Source of the DNA: Tachypleus tridentatus
Lineage: Eukaryota > Arthropoda > Merostomata > Xiphosura > Limulidae
DNA: 64,000 bases
Reading direction: 5' to 3'
Assembly: GCF_004210375.1 (NCBI RefSeq)
Contig: NC_134828.1
Coordinates: forward strand, 24,544,400 to 24,608,399
Of the stretch, positions 31,318 to 44,459 are shown piece by piece. How positions within the stretch are numbered: position 1 is the first letter of the stretch; every line of letters starts with the position of its first letter. Below the pieces are notes generated by a model. It ran no database searches. It was not told the origin of the DNA and saw only the letters and a program-made list of their open reading frames with translations. A program made the position numbers and the translations under genes.

Positions 31318-34300
31318 TAGCAGGTGGACCTTAGTACTAACTAGTATGGAGACTTAAGAATGCTGTATTTCACTTCAAAAATATTAATTAACAAACGTGG
31401 ACCTTAGTACTAACTAGTATGGAGACTTAAGAATGCTGTATTTTACTTCAAAATATTAATTAACAAACGTGGACCTTAGTACTAACTAGTGTGGAGACTT
31501 AAGAATGCTGTATTTTACTTCAAAATATTAATTAACAAACGTGGACTTTAGTACTACCTAGTATGGAGACTTAAGAATGCTGTATTTCACTTCAAAAATA
31601 TTAATTAACAAACGTGGACCTTAGTACTAACTAGTGTGGAGACTTAAGAATGCTGTATTTTACTTCAAAAATATTAATTAATAAACGTGGACCTTAGTAC
31701 TACCTAGTATGGAGACTTAAGAATGCTGTATTTCACTTCAAAATATTAATTAACAAACGTGGACCTTAGTACTAACTAGTATGGAGACTAAAGAATGCTG
31801 TATTTCACTTCAAAAATATTAATTAACAAACGTGGACCTTAGTACTAACTAGTATGGAGACTTAAGAATGCTGTATTTCACTTCAAAATATTAATTAACA
31901 AACGTGGACCTTAGTACTAACTAGTATGGAGACTTAAGAATGCTGTATTTTACTTCAAAATATTAATTAACAAACGTGGACCTTAGTACTAACTAGTGTG
32001 GAGACTTAAGAATGCTGTATTTTACTTCAAAATATTAATTAACAAACGTGGACCTTAGTACTACCTAGTATGGAGACTTAAGAATGCTGTATTTCACTTC
32101 AAAATATTAATTAACAAACGTGGACCTTAGTACTAACTAGTGTGGAGACTTAAGAATGCTGTATTTTACTTCAAAAATATTAATTAATAAACGTGGACCT
32201 TAGTACTACCTAGTATGGAGACTTAAGAATGCTGTATTTCACTTCAAAAATATTAATTAACAAACGTGGACCTTAGTACTAACTAGTATGGAGACTTAAG
32301 AATGCTGTATTTCACTTCAAAATATTAATTAACAAACGTGGACCTTAGTACTAACTAGTATGGAGACTTAAGAATGCTGTATTTCACTTCAAAATATTAA
32401 TTAACAAACGTGGACCTTAGTACTAACTAGTATGGAGACTTAAGAATGCTGTATTTCACTTCAAAATATTAATTAACAAACGTGGACCTTAGTACTAACT
32501 AGTATGGAGACTTAAGAATGCTGTATTTCACTTCAAAAATATTAATTAACAAACGTGGACCTTAGTACTAACTAGTATGGAGACTTAAGAATGCTGTATT
32601 TCACTTCAAAATATTAATTAACAAACGTGGACCTTAGTACTAACTAGTATGGAGACTTAAGAATGCTGTATTTTACTTCAAAAATATTAATTAATAAACG
32701 TGGACCTTAGTACTACCTAGTATGGAGACTTAAGAATGCTGTATTTCACTTCAAAATATTAATTAACAAACGTGGACCTTAGTACTAACTAGTATGGAGA
32801 CTTAAGAATGCTGTATTTCACTTCAAAAATATTAATTAACAAACGTGGACCTTAGTACTAACTAGTATGGAGACTTAAGAATGCTGTATTTCACTTCAAA
32901 AATATTAATTAACAAACGTGGACCTTAGTACTAACTAGTATGGAGACTTAAGAATGCTGTATTTTACTTCAAAATATTAATTAACAAGCGTGGACCTTAG
33001 TACTAACTAGTGTGGAGACTTAAGAATGCTGTATTTTACTTCAAAAAATATTAATTAACAAACGTGGACCTTAGTACTACCTAGTATGGAGACTTAAGAA
33101 TGCTGTATTTCACTTCAAAAATATTAATTAACAAACGTGGACCTTAGTACTAACTAGTGTGGAGACTTAAGAATGCTGTATTTCACTTCAAAATATTAAT
33201 TAACAAACGTGGACCTTAGTACTAACTAGTATGGAGACTTAAGAATGCTGTATTTCACTTCAAAAATATTAATTAACAAACGTGGACCTTAGTACTAACT
33301 AGTATGGAGACTTAAGAATGCTGTATTTCACTTCAAAATATTAATTAACAAACGTGGACCTTAGTACTAACTAGTATGGAGACTTAAGAATGCTGTATTT
33401 TACTTCAAAATATTAATTAACACGTGGACCTTAGTACTAACTAGTGTGGAGACTTAAGAATGCTGTATTTTACTTCAAAATATTAATTAACAAACGTGGA
33501 CCTTAGTACTAGTATGGAGACTTAAGAATGCTGTATTTCACTTCAAAAATATTAATTAACAAACCTGGACCTTAGTACTAACTAGTGTGGAGACTTAAGA
33601 ATGCTGTATTTTACTTCAAAAAATATTAATTAATAAACGTGGACCTTAGTACTACCTAGTATGGAGACTTAAGAATGCTGTATTTCACTTCAAAATATTA
33701 ATTAACAAACGTGGACCTTAGTACTAACTAGTATGGAGACTTAAGAATGCTGTATTTCACTTCAAAAATATTAATTAACAAACGTGGACCTTAGTACTAA
33801 CTAGTATGGAACTTAAGAATGCTGTATTTCACTTCAAAATATTAATTAACAAACGTGGACCTTAGTACTAACTAGTGTGGAGACTTAAGAATGCTGTATT
33901 TTACTTCAAAATATTAATTAATAAACGTGGACCTTAGTACTACCTAGTATGGAGACTTAAGAATGCTGTATTTCACTTCAAAAATATTAATTAACAAACG
34001 TGGACCTTAGTACTAACTAGTATGGAGACTTAAGAATGCTGTATTTCACTTCAAAAATATTAATTAACAAACGTGGACCTTAGTACTAACTAGTATGGAG
34101 ACTTAAGAATGCTGTATTTCACTTCAAAAATATTAATTAACAAACGTGGACCTTAGTACTAACTAGTATGGAGACTTAAGAATGCTGTATTTCACTTCAA
34201 AATATTAATTAACAAACGTGGACCTTAGTACTAACTAGTATGGAGACTTAAGAATGCTGTATTTTACTTCAAAATATTAATTAATACGTGGACCTTAGTA

Positions 34301-35087
34301 CTACTACTAGTATGGAGACTTAAGAATGCTGTATTTCACTTCAAAAATATTAATTAACAAACGTGGACCTTAGTACTAACTAGTATGGAGACTTAAGAAT
34401 GCTGTATTTCACTTCAAAAATATTAATTAACAAACGTGGACCTTAGTACTAACTAGTATGGAGACTTAAGAATGCTGTATTTCACTTCAAAATATTAATT
34501 AACAAACGTGGACCTTAGTACTAACTAGTATGGAGACTTAAGAATGCTGTATTTCACTTCAAAATATTAATTAACAAACGTGGACCTTAGTACTAACTAG
34601 TATGGAGACTTAAGAATGCTGTATTTTACTTCAAAAATATTAATTAACAAACGTGGACCTGAGTACTAACTAGTATGGAGACTTAAGAATGTTGTATTTC
34701 ACTTCAAAATATTAATTAACAAACGTGGACCTTAGTACTAACTAGTATGGAGACTTAAGAATACTGTATTTCACTTCAAAAAATATAATTAACAAACGTG
34801 GACCTTAGTACTAACTAGTATAGAGACTTAAGAATGTTGTATTTCACTTCAAAAATATTAATTAACAAACGTGGACCTTAGTACTAACTAGTATGGAGAC
34901 TTAAGAATACTGTATTTCACTTCAAAATATTAATTAACAAACGTGGACCTTAGTACTAACTAGTATGGAGACTTAAGAATACTGTATTTCACTTCAAAAT
35001 ATTAATTAACAAACGTGGACCTTAGTACTAACTAGTATAGAGACTTAAGAATGCTGTATTTCACTTCAAAATATTAATTAACAAACT
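31318..35087. repeat. 72-73-bp satellite array, about 52 copies, with higher-order structure
   Basis: Units contain AACAAACGTGGACCTTAGTA, CTAACTAGTATGGAGACTTA, AGAATGCTGTATTTCACTTC and AAAAATATTAATT. Length varies with a run of 4, 5 or 6 A. The unit packs several short palindromes: AGTACT, ACTAGT, CTTAAG and TTAATTAA. Diagnostic variants (TTTTAC versus TTTCAC, ACTAGTGTGG versus ACTAGTATGG, CTACC versus CTAAC, AATAAACG versus AACAAACG) recur in the same order about every seven units. The right edge (34660-35087) is more diverged than the interior, as expected when arrays are homogenised from the middle. Confidence 0.97.
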
Positions 35088-36840
35088 ACAACTTGCCTCG
35101 AAAAATACTTCCAAAACTACCTCTCTCTTTGTAAGTTTCCGGAATGAACTAATTTTTTAATATTTAACAAATTGTAGTGTAAAGACGCCCACTGGCTCCG
35201 AATGGAAGTGTTAATAACTTAACCTTCAGTGAACCTGTTGGTCAGTATTAGAGCTCAGTGGAGACACTTGTGATTTTTTTAAATTTTCATTTTAGGTGTT
35301 TCTGCCATAGTTCTTGATATTCAAGAAAATGACTTAACATGGTGACTGCATTATTTGACACAAAAAGTTGTTCTAAATTACGGTTAAAATTATTCTAATT
35401 CTAACATTAATAAAATACTGATTACAACTGAACATTTAAGTTCATATTATTTACGTCTCTGGTAACATATTTAATAAAAGGAAATTTATATGGCGACATT
35501 GATGGAAGGTTTAATAGACTTAAACTTTTGCGGAGGAGAAGGTGTCTACAAAGCAAGCAGTTTTATTGTGTATTGTGCTGTATTGTGCTGAACAATAGAG
35601 TTCAGGAGAGAGAACATGATGATTCATTAGATATGTACATATAGGCAGGCGGGTGAGTGATGGAGTGTGGTGTCCCTCAAATCTTATATTAAAACGTTTC
35701 GAAGTCTAAAGTTTTCTCTTAAAAATTTTAATAAACTTATAAAGTTTCGTTTCTGAACGATCATTAGTGCTGTGTGACATCTTTCCACTTTAAACTTAGA
35801 ATGTATTAAGTGCCCGCATTTTCCAATAAATGAAAAAAAAACTCCACCCATAACTGCTTAAAATCCAACTAAGCCACGATTTGTGTCACCTCAGAATGTG
35901 ATACAGAAAAAGATAAATGTGCCCCTTGTAATGTGACACACACACATATATATAAATCTGAATCCAGTTTTATGAAGAAATTAAAGAAAAACTGTTCGTA
36001 GAAACTCTTGGAAATTAGATTTCTCGGATGAAAAGAAAAAAGCTAAACAGACGATGAACAAAAAATATCCAGTAGCAACCGAAACTTAAATTTCCATGTG
36101 ATTGCCTATTATTAGAGTTATGGACATTTACTGCACCATGCAGTAACTTGATTAAACTCTTGGCCATAACAATCTATCTGACCACCTAGTAAACATGACA
36201 GGTAACACCAGCTCCACAGGAGACCTAGAGGAACCAATGACTGATATAAAGAAGTAAACGTATACTGAAATACATCCAGACCTACCCAACCTAAACCCAT
36301 CAAGCCTAATGGGTTGAGAGGTAATTTGAGATATGACTGTTACTATAAATCAAACCATGAGTTCACATGTAAAATCAAAATATCAAATACTTCACATTCT
36401 CACTGGAAGTTACTTATATATGAGTATGTTAAGGAACAACAACAACCTAGAACCGTTTATAGATAAAACCAACTTGTATAACACGTGTCTTTTGTCTTAA
36501 CTGTTTTGTTTAATCCTGTAACGACTAGTGGTCTTCATTTCATAATCTAAGCTTCACATGATTAAGTTAGTTATAACGTGTTACTTACTTGTCAGCGATT
36601 TCTCCAAGAAAATCTGAAACATCAAACGAAAGTAAAGACAACATTTATTCGTTGTTTCGTCACTGACAAAAAAACTTAGAATTTATTGGTCTATAGCCAA
36701 TTACCCTGAACGAATTTCTTCAGTAATTACTACCTGCAACATGAAACACTAAGCTTCCAAAGAAAGTTACACCTTGCAAGAACATGTTGGGAATATGATA
36801 GATAATTACAGCAAGGTTTCATATAACATTAGTAAAGAAA
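35088..36840. other. Unique AT-rich sequence, nothing recognised
   Basis: No repeat family, tRNA head or convincing ORF seen. An ATTGTGCTGT direct doublet (35575-35595) and a short ACACACAC/ATATATA run (35940-35955) are minor. Confidence 0.4.
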
Positions 36841-37086
36841 GTTTGTTTGTTTGTTTTGAATTTCGTGCAAAACTATACGAGGGTTGTCTGCACTAGTCTT
36901 TCCTAATTTAGTAATGTAAGACTAGAAGAAGGTAGCTCGTCTTCACCACTCTCCGTCATCTCTGGGGCTATCCTTTTACTGACGAATAGACAAATTGACC
37001 ATAATATTATAATGTCTCTGCGGCTAAAAGGAAGTGCATGTTTGGGAGGCAGGGATTCGAATCTGTGACCTTCAGATTACGGTCCA
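36841..37086 (-). mobile_element. SINE-A, reverse, diverged
   Basis: GTTTGTTTGTTTGTTTTG tail complement, GAATTTCGTGCAAAACTATACG, and box B complement GGGATTCGAATCTGTGACC. The outer head is degraded. Confidence 0.82.
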
Positions 37087-37932
37087 GGAGAATTAAACCA
37101 CATTATAATGTTATGCCTTATTGTTTCACACAACTACTTCATCAAAAGTATGATAAAGAATCTGTAAAATCGTTAGACGAAAAATGTGTAATTAAACCAG
37201 TAAAATATCAGCCAGCAACTTGGTTTTACTGTAAACATTACAACTTCCAATTGGTTGTGTTTATACTTACGCTAAAACCAATTTGAATTACGTAATCAAA
37301 CAATAGTAAAACGTTAACAGACTTTGCAGTTAATACAGATTTTAACAATAATGTATTTTCCGAGATATTCTGGAAACACAAGCTCCACAAGTCATCATAT
37401 AAATATAAATTTATACATGGAGCCTCCCAATCCCCAAAAATGTAAGTAATACAAATAGTATAAGTTTTAAGTACATTGTGCAATGAAGGATTTCTTAGCA
37501 TTACAAGTTACAGAACAAGCGTGAAGTTATATATGATTGTTGAAATATCCACGAAATGCAAAAGAGAATTTAAAATCTGACAAAACTATAAAAACAATTC
37601 ATTTTAGTGATCTTTATACCAGGATACCTCTCAAAATATCAGTTGAAAACTTACATCTGCTATTAAAAGATATTTTCACAACAGTGGTTAGTTAATAATT
37701 TAAACGGGTCGTACTAAGTGCTCATAATAAAAGCTATCACTGTTTTACATAAAACAAGTTGATAAATGTTGTTACTTGAGAACACGTTCGTGCGATTCGA
37801 CTCACAATTTTTGAACAGACACCTACAGGAGTTACATTCAATTCACAAACAGGAGGCTTTAATGTCAGTTTGTCAACCAGCTTATAATAAAAACTAAATC
37901 GACAAAGCCTGTAGAGATACACCTACGATATA
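37087..37932. other. Unique AT-rich sequence, nothing recognised
   Basis: No supportable gene. The ORFs at 37038-37286, 37238-37501 and 37737-37922 lack motifs. Confidence 0.4.
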
Positions 37933-38293
37933 CCGTGTTTCTCCGAAAATAAGACAGGGCTTATATTAATTTTCACCAAAATATGACACTATGGCTTATT
38001 TTCGGGGATGTCTTATTTTGATATATTAAAAAATGAAGTTACAAAGTAAAACTATTAAACTAACCATTTAAAATAAACTATTATTAAACTATTAAACTAA
38101 CTGATTAATACTTAAACAAACTAATTAACTAACTATTAAACTAATTAATAAATTAATTTTTTTTTTTATTTCTTTCCTCTTCCTGCCACTCTTAACTAGG
38201 GCATATTTTAAGGGTAGGGCTTATTAAAACTATCCCCAAAAAATCACACTAGGTCTTATTTTATGGGTAGGTCTTATTATCGGAGAAACACGG
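37933..38293. mobile_element. TA-flanked MITE with about 23-bp terminal inverted repeats
   Basis: The left end begins CCGTGTTTCTCCGAAAATAA; the right end is its complement with one mismatch, ending TTATCGGAGAAACACGG. TA flanks both sides (37931-37932, 38294-38295), as for Tc1/mariner elements. Subterminal blocks repeat the theme GGGCTTATT in both orientations. The middle holds an AAACTAATTAA-rich low-complexity stretch. There is no coding sequence. I have seen very similar ends in many animal genomes but cannot name the family. Confidence 0.85.
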
Positions 38294-38486
38294 TAGCAGC
38301 ACCAAATATGTCACATTTTCTTAGCATAGTTAAACATATCTACCTGACAGATCTGGTATTTCTGAACGTTTTAATAAATACAAATGAAGTACACTATCCC
38401 AGTTTAAACATTAATCAAACATTTTCCGTCAGAAATTGATAATAAAACAGAATATTCTGATTTTAAAGTTATAAATCTCTATATCC

Positions 38487-39412
38487 CAAAGACATTTATG
38501 ATATAAAATAGGGTACCACAGCTCATTAAATTTGATATAACATAGGGTACCACACCCTGTTAGACTTGATATTAAATAGAGTACCACAACTCATGAAACT
38601 TGATATAAAATAAGGTACTACAATCCATTAACTTCGATATTAAATAGAGTACCACAACTCATTAAATTTGATAGAAAATAGGGTACCACAACTCATTAGA
38701 CATGATATTAAATAGAGTACCACAACTCATTAAACTTAATATAAAATAGAGTACCATAACTCATTAGACATGATATTAAATAGAATACCACAATTTATTA
38801 AACTTCATATAAAAATAAGGTACTACAATCCATTAACTTTGATATTAAATACTCATTAGACTTGATATTAAATAGAGTACCACAACTCATTAGACTTGAT
38901 ATTAAATAGAGTACCACAACTCATTAAATTTGATATAAAATAGGGTACCACAACTCATTAAATCTTGATATAAAATAGGGTACCACAACTCATTAAATCT
39001 TGATATAAAATAGAGTACCATAACTCATTAGACATGATATTAAATAGAATACCACAATTTATTAAACTTCATATAAAATAACTTACTACAATCCATTAAC
39101 TTTGATATTAAATAGGTACCACAACTCATTAGACTTGATATTAAATAGAGTACTACAACTCATTAGACTTGATATTAAATAGAGTACCACAACTCATTAG
39201 ACTTGATATTAAATAGAGTACCACAACTCATTAGACTTGATATTAAATAGAGTACCACAACTCATTAAATCTTGATATAAAATAGGGTACCACAACTCAT
39301 TAAATCTTGATATAAAATAGGGTACCACAACTAATTAAATCTTGATATACAATAGGGTACCACAACTCATTAAATCTTGATATACAATAGGGTATCACAA
39401 CTCATTAAACTT
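38487..39412. repeat. 34-bp minisatellite array, about 27 copies
   Basis: The unit is built on TTGATATTAAATAGAGTACC and ACAACTCATTAGAC. Two types intermix: TATTAAATAGAGTACC with TTAGAC, and TATAAAATAGGGTACC with TTAAATC. The second type becomes uniform at the right end (39260-39400). Confidence 0.95.
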
Positions 39413-39753
39413 GCTAGAACTTGAAAGATATTTTGTAGAGGGTGCGAGAACACTGACGTATGAACTGTTGACTACAGTAACATTTCATTTTTAACAAATT
39501 ACACACAGCATTTTTTCAGTTTTGTGGTAAATTTATTTTTAGCTAAACTTTCAACATCAAACATTATTCCACTTTTTTATAATCTTCAAAACGTAAGTTA
39601 TGAAAAATAACTTTACAAGCTAATATAACACCTATGGCTTATGCATAAGTTTTTTATCTTTACCTAACATAATTCCACACAAGCCTTCCAAAGTTGTCGT
39701 TTTGTTCAACACCAACATAATTATATTCCCGGGTGTGTTCGTTGACTTGCTGT

Positions 39754-39879
39754 GCCCCCAAGTGGCTTAGCGGTATATCTGCGGACTTACAACGCTAAAA
39801 ACCGGGTTTCGATACCCTGGTGGGCAGAGCACAGATAGCCCATTGTGTAGCTTTGTGCTTAATTCAAAACAACTACAAC
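39754..39879 (+). mobile_element. SINE-B, best-preserved copy, with 10-bp target duplication
   Basis: Head GCCCCCAAGTGGCTTAGCGG, box B CGGGTTTCGATACCC, and tail AGCCCATTGTGTAGCTTTGTG then AATTCAAAACAAC. GACTTGCTGT flanks both sides (39744-39753, 39880-39889). Confidence 0.94.
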
Positions 39880-39889
39880 GACTTGCTGT

Positions 39890-40583
39890 ATATCATGTAA
39901 TTAACATTATCAATACAGCATGTAAATAATTTTCTTCATCACAGACGTACATGTTCCAACACAAACTTAAGTATTTCATCTTTCACATTAATAATGTTAC
40001 TTACCTCCATGAAAGTTATACCTTGTTAGTTGTTTACAAGGTGTGGTCGTTGACGCAGTTCAAATTATATAGTCGCTGTAAGATATGAACAACTTTCAGC
40101 ATTTTAACCCTACAACATCCAACACAAATTTGTGTATTTATCACACTGTAGAAATTTGAAACTATGGCTGTCACCTCTAACTTTACTTAAATTCTCTACT
40201 AAATGTTCTTGGATTGTATTTCTGCTTTCAACAACTGGTCATTTTGGTTTTTCCACTTCATATGCTCCCTACCAAATTTGGCCGTTGGTCAAACTGATTT
40301 AGACAACGTCAACTTAAAACAAGTTTAACTTGTCCAATAGCACGACATGTCACAAACAGACTGTGCTGTTTGTTCAGAATTTACCACTTGCTGAAGAATA
40401 CGTAAGATTGTGCGTGTGTTTGTAATTTATGGTATTTGATTTAATCAAGTCATTATATGTTTAAGTTATTTATGGTATTAATTTATTGTTACGTGATATT
40501 ATATTCCTTTAATAGTATTAGATATATTTGTCAAATAGGCACGGTACATGATGTTTTACATACGAAAATTCTTCTTCCTGCTA
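39890..40583. other. Unique sequence, nothing recognised
   Basis: No supportable gene or repeat. Confidence 0.4.
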
Positions 40584-40857
40584 GGCCCGGCACGTAGGTG
40601 GTTAAGATGTTCGACTCGTAATCTGAGGGTCGAGGGTATGAATCTCCGTCACACCAAACAAGCTCACCCTTCCAGCCATGGGGACGTTATAATGTGACGG
40701 TCAATTCCACTATTCGTTAGCAAAACAGTAGCCCAAGAGTTGGCGGTGGGTGGTGATGACTAACTGCCTTCCCTCTAGTCTTACACTGCTTAATTAGGGA
40801 TGGCTAGAGCAGAAAGTCCTCGTGTAGCTTTGCGCGAAATTCAAAAAACAAACAAAA
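40584..40857 (+). mobile_element. SINE-A, full length
   Basis: Head GGCCCGGCACGTAGGTGG, box B GTCGAGGGTATGAATC, intact central block (ATTCGTTAGCAAAACAGTAG, GGCGGTGGGTGGTGATGAC) and a GCGCGAAATTC tail with AAACAAAC end. Confidence 0.92.
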
Positions 40858-41540
40858 CTCTTCCGTGCTTAGTAATTCATTAAGCAGGCCTAGCATTAGC
40901 AGACGAAGTTGGGATAACGGTCGAGAACACCGCTAATATCTGGGATTTCTAAATGACGTCCTAGCTTTAAGTGGCCATAGAGTTGTTGTTGTTTTTGTAG
41001 TTTAAATACAAGTTATTATTAACTGAAAAATTAGAAGTAATTATATCAACTGTTTTGGTAGAAGTGATTACACACATGCATTAGTTTCAATAGAGTGGCC
41101 GTACGTGTGATAAATATAATTAGTTTAATTAACACAACTAATCGGGTACAGGGATCTCTATAGTCAAAAGAAAAGAGAAAAAACTAAACAATAGAACAGT
41201 TCACAACCCCCGAAACATACAAAACGTAAAGCACTGTCACGAGCCTGAACAGAAAAATAATTAATACACGTCTGCTCAACCAACTGTGCCACTAGGGGGC
41301 GACGTTTTTCATGTTTTTATTTCAACTTTTCTTCTATTAAAACACTTTTTTTTGCCCAATTTGTGTTGGAAAGTTCTTAAATTTCAAATCATAATTAAGC
41401 AGTTGTTCTTGTCAATGTTATTTTAGTTTTGACAATTTAATAATCGTTTCTTGAGAGATTTGTGTGGATGAACTGTTCTTCTTTCAATACACAGAAGTCG
41501 AGGCCTATTTATCTTCATGATATATGTCATTAGTATATGA
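40858..41540. other. Unique flank upstream of the LINE remnant
   Basis: No coding match; it may include the diverged 5' part of the LINE but I cannot align it. Confidence 0.3.
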
Positions 41541-43330
41541 GATTGAAAGATGCTATCAAATAACTTACTCTAGTTTATTGTACTCGCCGAGCTAGTGCTA
41601 ATAAAGCACGTCTGACATATTTGAAAATGGCTATAGAGCGTGAGCACACTTTGATTTCTCCTGTTATCTTAGGTCCCATCAAAGACTCTGTGATATAGAG
41701 GCTGAGATAGAGGGTATAGAATTAAGGACTCGTGTTAGGTAGTTTGAAGAATGCGAACGTTCCAACAAGTACTTCCTACCCACTAAACTGATTCGGGCCA
41801 GGAAATTAGAAATTCGTCATTTTTCACACCTAACGTCTGTTAGTTTCTGATTCTAAAGATATTGTCTTATATGTGATGCTGATAAAGTTAGGAAAGCTTT
41901 AGAGCATCACGAAAGAAACACATCGCAGCAAGATGGGTTCGCTATAGAATTTTACTGGTGTTTTTGCCTTCCTCCATTGAGGATTTTGTGCAGGTTTTAC
42001 AGGAGGTTTTCTGACGAGGTGTGTTACTTGACAGTATGAAGAGGGAAGAGATAGGAGATTATGAATTGTGACTATATGATTTTAACTAAAATATTAGCTA
42101 CTAGACAGTTTCAGGTTACACGTAATATATTTTCAAAGGACCAGTAGACTAGGTGTATTCCGGCTAGGGATGCAGTTGTGCTGTCCTTCATTTTGAAGTT
42201 GTCCATTGAAGGGCTAGCTTGACCGAACACAACGGTAAGGGATTCTGCTCAAGGTTGATCAAATGAAGACTTTTGATCATGTTCAACATGATTACTTGTT
42301 CTCGTTGATTAAGTAATGTGGATGTGTTCATAACTTCCTCAGGTTGATCACTGTCTGTTATTCTGAGTTTCTATTAATGTAAAAAATAATGGATATTTTA
42401 CTAACTCTATTAGTATTACTCGAGGTGTTCACCAGAAGTGCCCTCTGTCGAATTTGTTATACATTATTTGTGCGGATCCTTTCCATAACATGATTATTCA
42501 GCATAATTCTATTTCTGATTTTCCAATTTCATCTGGTACTAGCCTGGTATATCAATACGCTGACGATACAACTTTGATACTCAGTGATTCCACTTCTATA
42601 GCTTCAGTTACACAAATCTGTCAAATAAATGGGAGAGCATCTGGTAGTCTGGTTACTTATGATAAGAGTAATATTCTGTAGCTAGAGAATTGGGTCTCTG
42701 GAGGAAGGAAAGATTTTCAAAGGATTACAGCATTCTCCCAACCATTAAACGTTCTTGGTATCCAGTTTCATCCTGATAAGGTTATGATATATAGGAAAAA
42801 AACGACATGATATTTATCGACACGCCACAGACGTTTTAACATCCTGGCGTTAGAAAGATTTATCTTTGAAGGGTAGGATGCTGATGGTTAATAGTTTAAT
42901 GACCTCTGTGTTATGGATCATCTCAGGTTCTACATATGACGAATCTAGTCTTGCTTTACTACAGAGAGTTTTTTTAAAGTTTCTATAGGATGGTAACATT
43001 CACAGTTTTAGCTAAATCAATTGGCAAGGTTGGGCTCAATGTTGAAAATTTCAGTTATCATAAATATGCTTATAGACTAAAACTGCTTCAAAAGTGTTTG
43101 TCGGGAAAGTGTCATGAGGTACTACTGTTGTAGTTAGACTTTTATTATGGACGATATGGTGACATATAGTTTCGTGTTGATGTTTTATCTCGTCAAGCAG
43201 TTCCACGTTTCGTGAGACTTTACCTCCATATGCCACTGAGATCTTTAAAGGGTGGGAGCTTTTCCAGGTAGTTTAGGTTTCATCATCTGCCAAATGATAA
43301 TTCTTTTTTAATATTTTGTCCGGAAAAACA
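41540..43330 (+). pseudogene. Decayed non-LTR retrotransposon, reverse transcriptase region
   Basis: Conserved pieces of a LINE ORF2 appear in order across the three plus frames. First comes a pre-RT linker (RRASANKARLTYLKMAIERE near 41600, a KYFLPTKLIRARKLE-like piece near 41770). Then an ILTKILATRQFQV segment with DQ near 42080-42150 and a KTFDHVQHDYLFSLIK segment near 42265-42315. At 42454-42681 the best-kept frame has RGVHQKCPLS just upstream, then LYIICADPF and YQYADDTTLILSDSTS: the YADD catalytic box of reverse transcriptases. Beyond are KVLGI-type (LNVLGIQFHPDKV) and SLKGRMLMVNSLMTSVLW motifs near 42750-42930. Multiple stops and frameshifts make it dead. No endonuclease domain is recognisable. 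The clade is unresolved. Confidence 0.85.
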
Positions 43331-44007
43331 CACAAAAACTTTATTTTTAACCCCTAGCCTTGTGAACAGACGTTTCATTTTTTTTTTGGAATTTGCTGTT
43401 GCGGGAATCGCCAACTCCGACATTTACATTAAAAAATTGTGCCTCGTTTTCTCCAGATATTGACTGTTGTTGAGTTCGTTTCTTCTAACGGTAGTGCGCT
43501 ACTATGGAGTTTGTTATTAAACTTTCTATTAACTTTATTTGGCGTTACCTTCAGGTTGAATATCTTTACTTACATCTGAATTACTTTCAGATGTGTGTTC
43601 TCTTACGCGTGTTTTGTGCTTTACACGCAATGATGGTTTGGATTTTACTTTATTTCTGGGTCTTCCTTTGAGGAGGATGTTTTGTGGAATAACTTTCATT
43701 CTCACGTCAGTTTGGAGATACATTGTATCTGATACTGATTGCCCATCTCTTTGGAAGGGCTGTTTTTATTCTTTTTTTGGTTATCGATACTGGAATTTGA
43801 ACATCATGCAGAGACTATCATTGTTAAGCGACCCTTATATGATGTCATTTTAGTTGTCTACTGATTTAATGACAGACCATACACTACTGTATGGTCGTGT
43901 GAGTGGTTACGTACTTTCTACAACATTTTAACATTTTGAGAATTAAATCACTTTTGAGGGTTCTCTTTATAATGCTTCATTTTAAGTACAATCGGGAGAT
44001 AGAGTGA
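43330..44007. other. Probable continuation or flank of the LINE remnant
   Basis: Plus frames near 43730-43850 give CPSLWKGCFYSFFGY, faintly like the Cys/Trp-containing end of LINE ORF2, but the match is weak. A minus ORF at 43535-43723 with a KGRPRNKVKSKPSLRVKHK basic stretch has no clear identity. Confidence 0.25.
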
Positions 44008-44129
44008 TAGACTCCTTGTGGCACAACGGTATATCTGCTGACTTACAACAATAGAAACTAGATTTCAATACCCGCCGTGGGTAGATCACTCATTGTATAG
44101 CTTTGCGCTTAACTTCTAAACAAACAATA
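44008..44129 (+). mobile_element. SINE-B copy, diverged
   Basis: Head ACTCCTTGTGGCACAACGG, box B TAGATTTCAATACCCG, and tail ATTGTATAGCTTTGCGC with a CAAACAA end. Confidence 0.75.
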
Positions 44130-44375
44130 ATTGCTAGAGAAATACAGTTAATTTAAAACACTGAAGTTGAATTTCCATGATGTCTCATTAACATATGTTC
44201 GGTTACTTTAACGTCTTTGTTTACGTTCTTAATCTGTTAGTTGTAATAATTAGAGTATTTCAAATACTTCTCGTTTTAAAATATTCAGTATCACTTTTAT
44301 TTGATATAAAACCATTCTAGGATCAACATAGTCTGAAGGCTGATTTTATACGTGGAAACTAAGAGTAGTAACGTA

Positions 44376-44459
44376 TTTGTTTGCTTTGGAATTTCCTGAA
44401 AAGCTACACCAGGGTTATCTGCGCTCGCCGTCCTTAATTTAGCACTGTAAGACTAGAGG
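44376..44459 (-). mobile_element. SINE-A 3' fragment abutting another SINE-A
   Basis: Only the tail third of a reverse SINE-A (ATTTCCTGAAAAGCTACACC to GTAAGACTAGAGG). It stops exactly where the next SINE-A tail begins. Confidence 0.8.

Noticed and set aside
43535..43723. Basic KGRPRNKVKSKP-type minus ORF
   Set aside because: The short basic stretch recalls nuclear or zinc-finger linker sequences but lies within LINE-like decay on the other strand; too weak to name.
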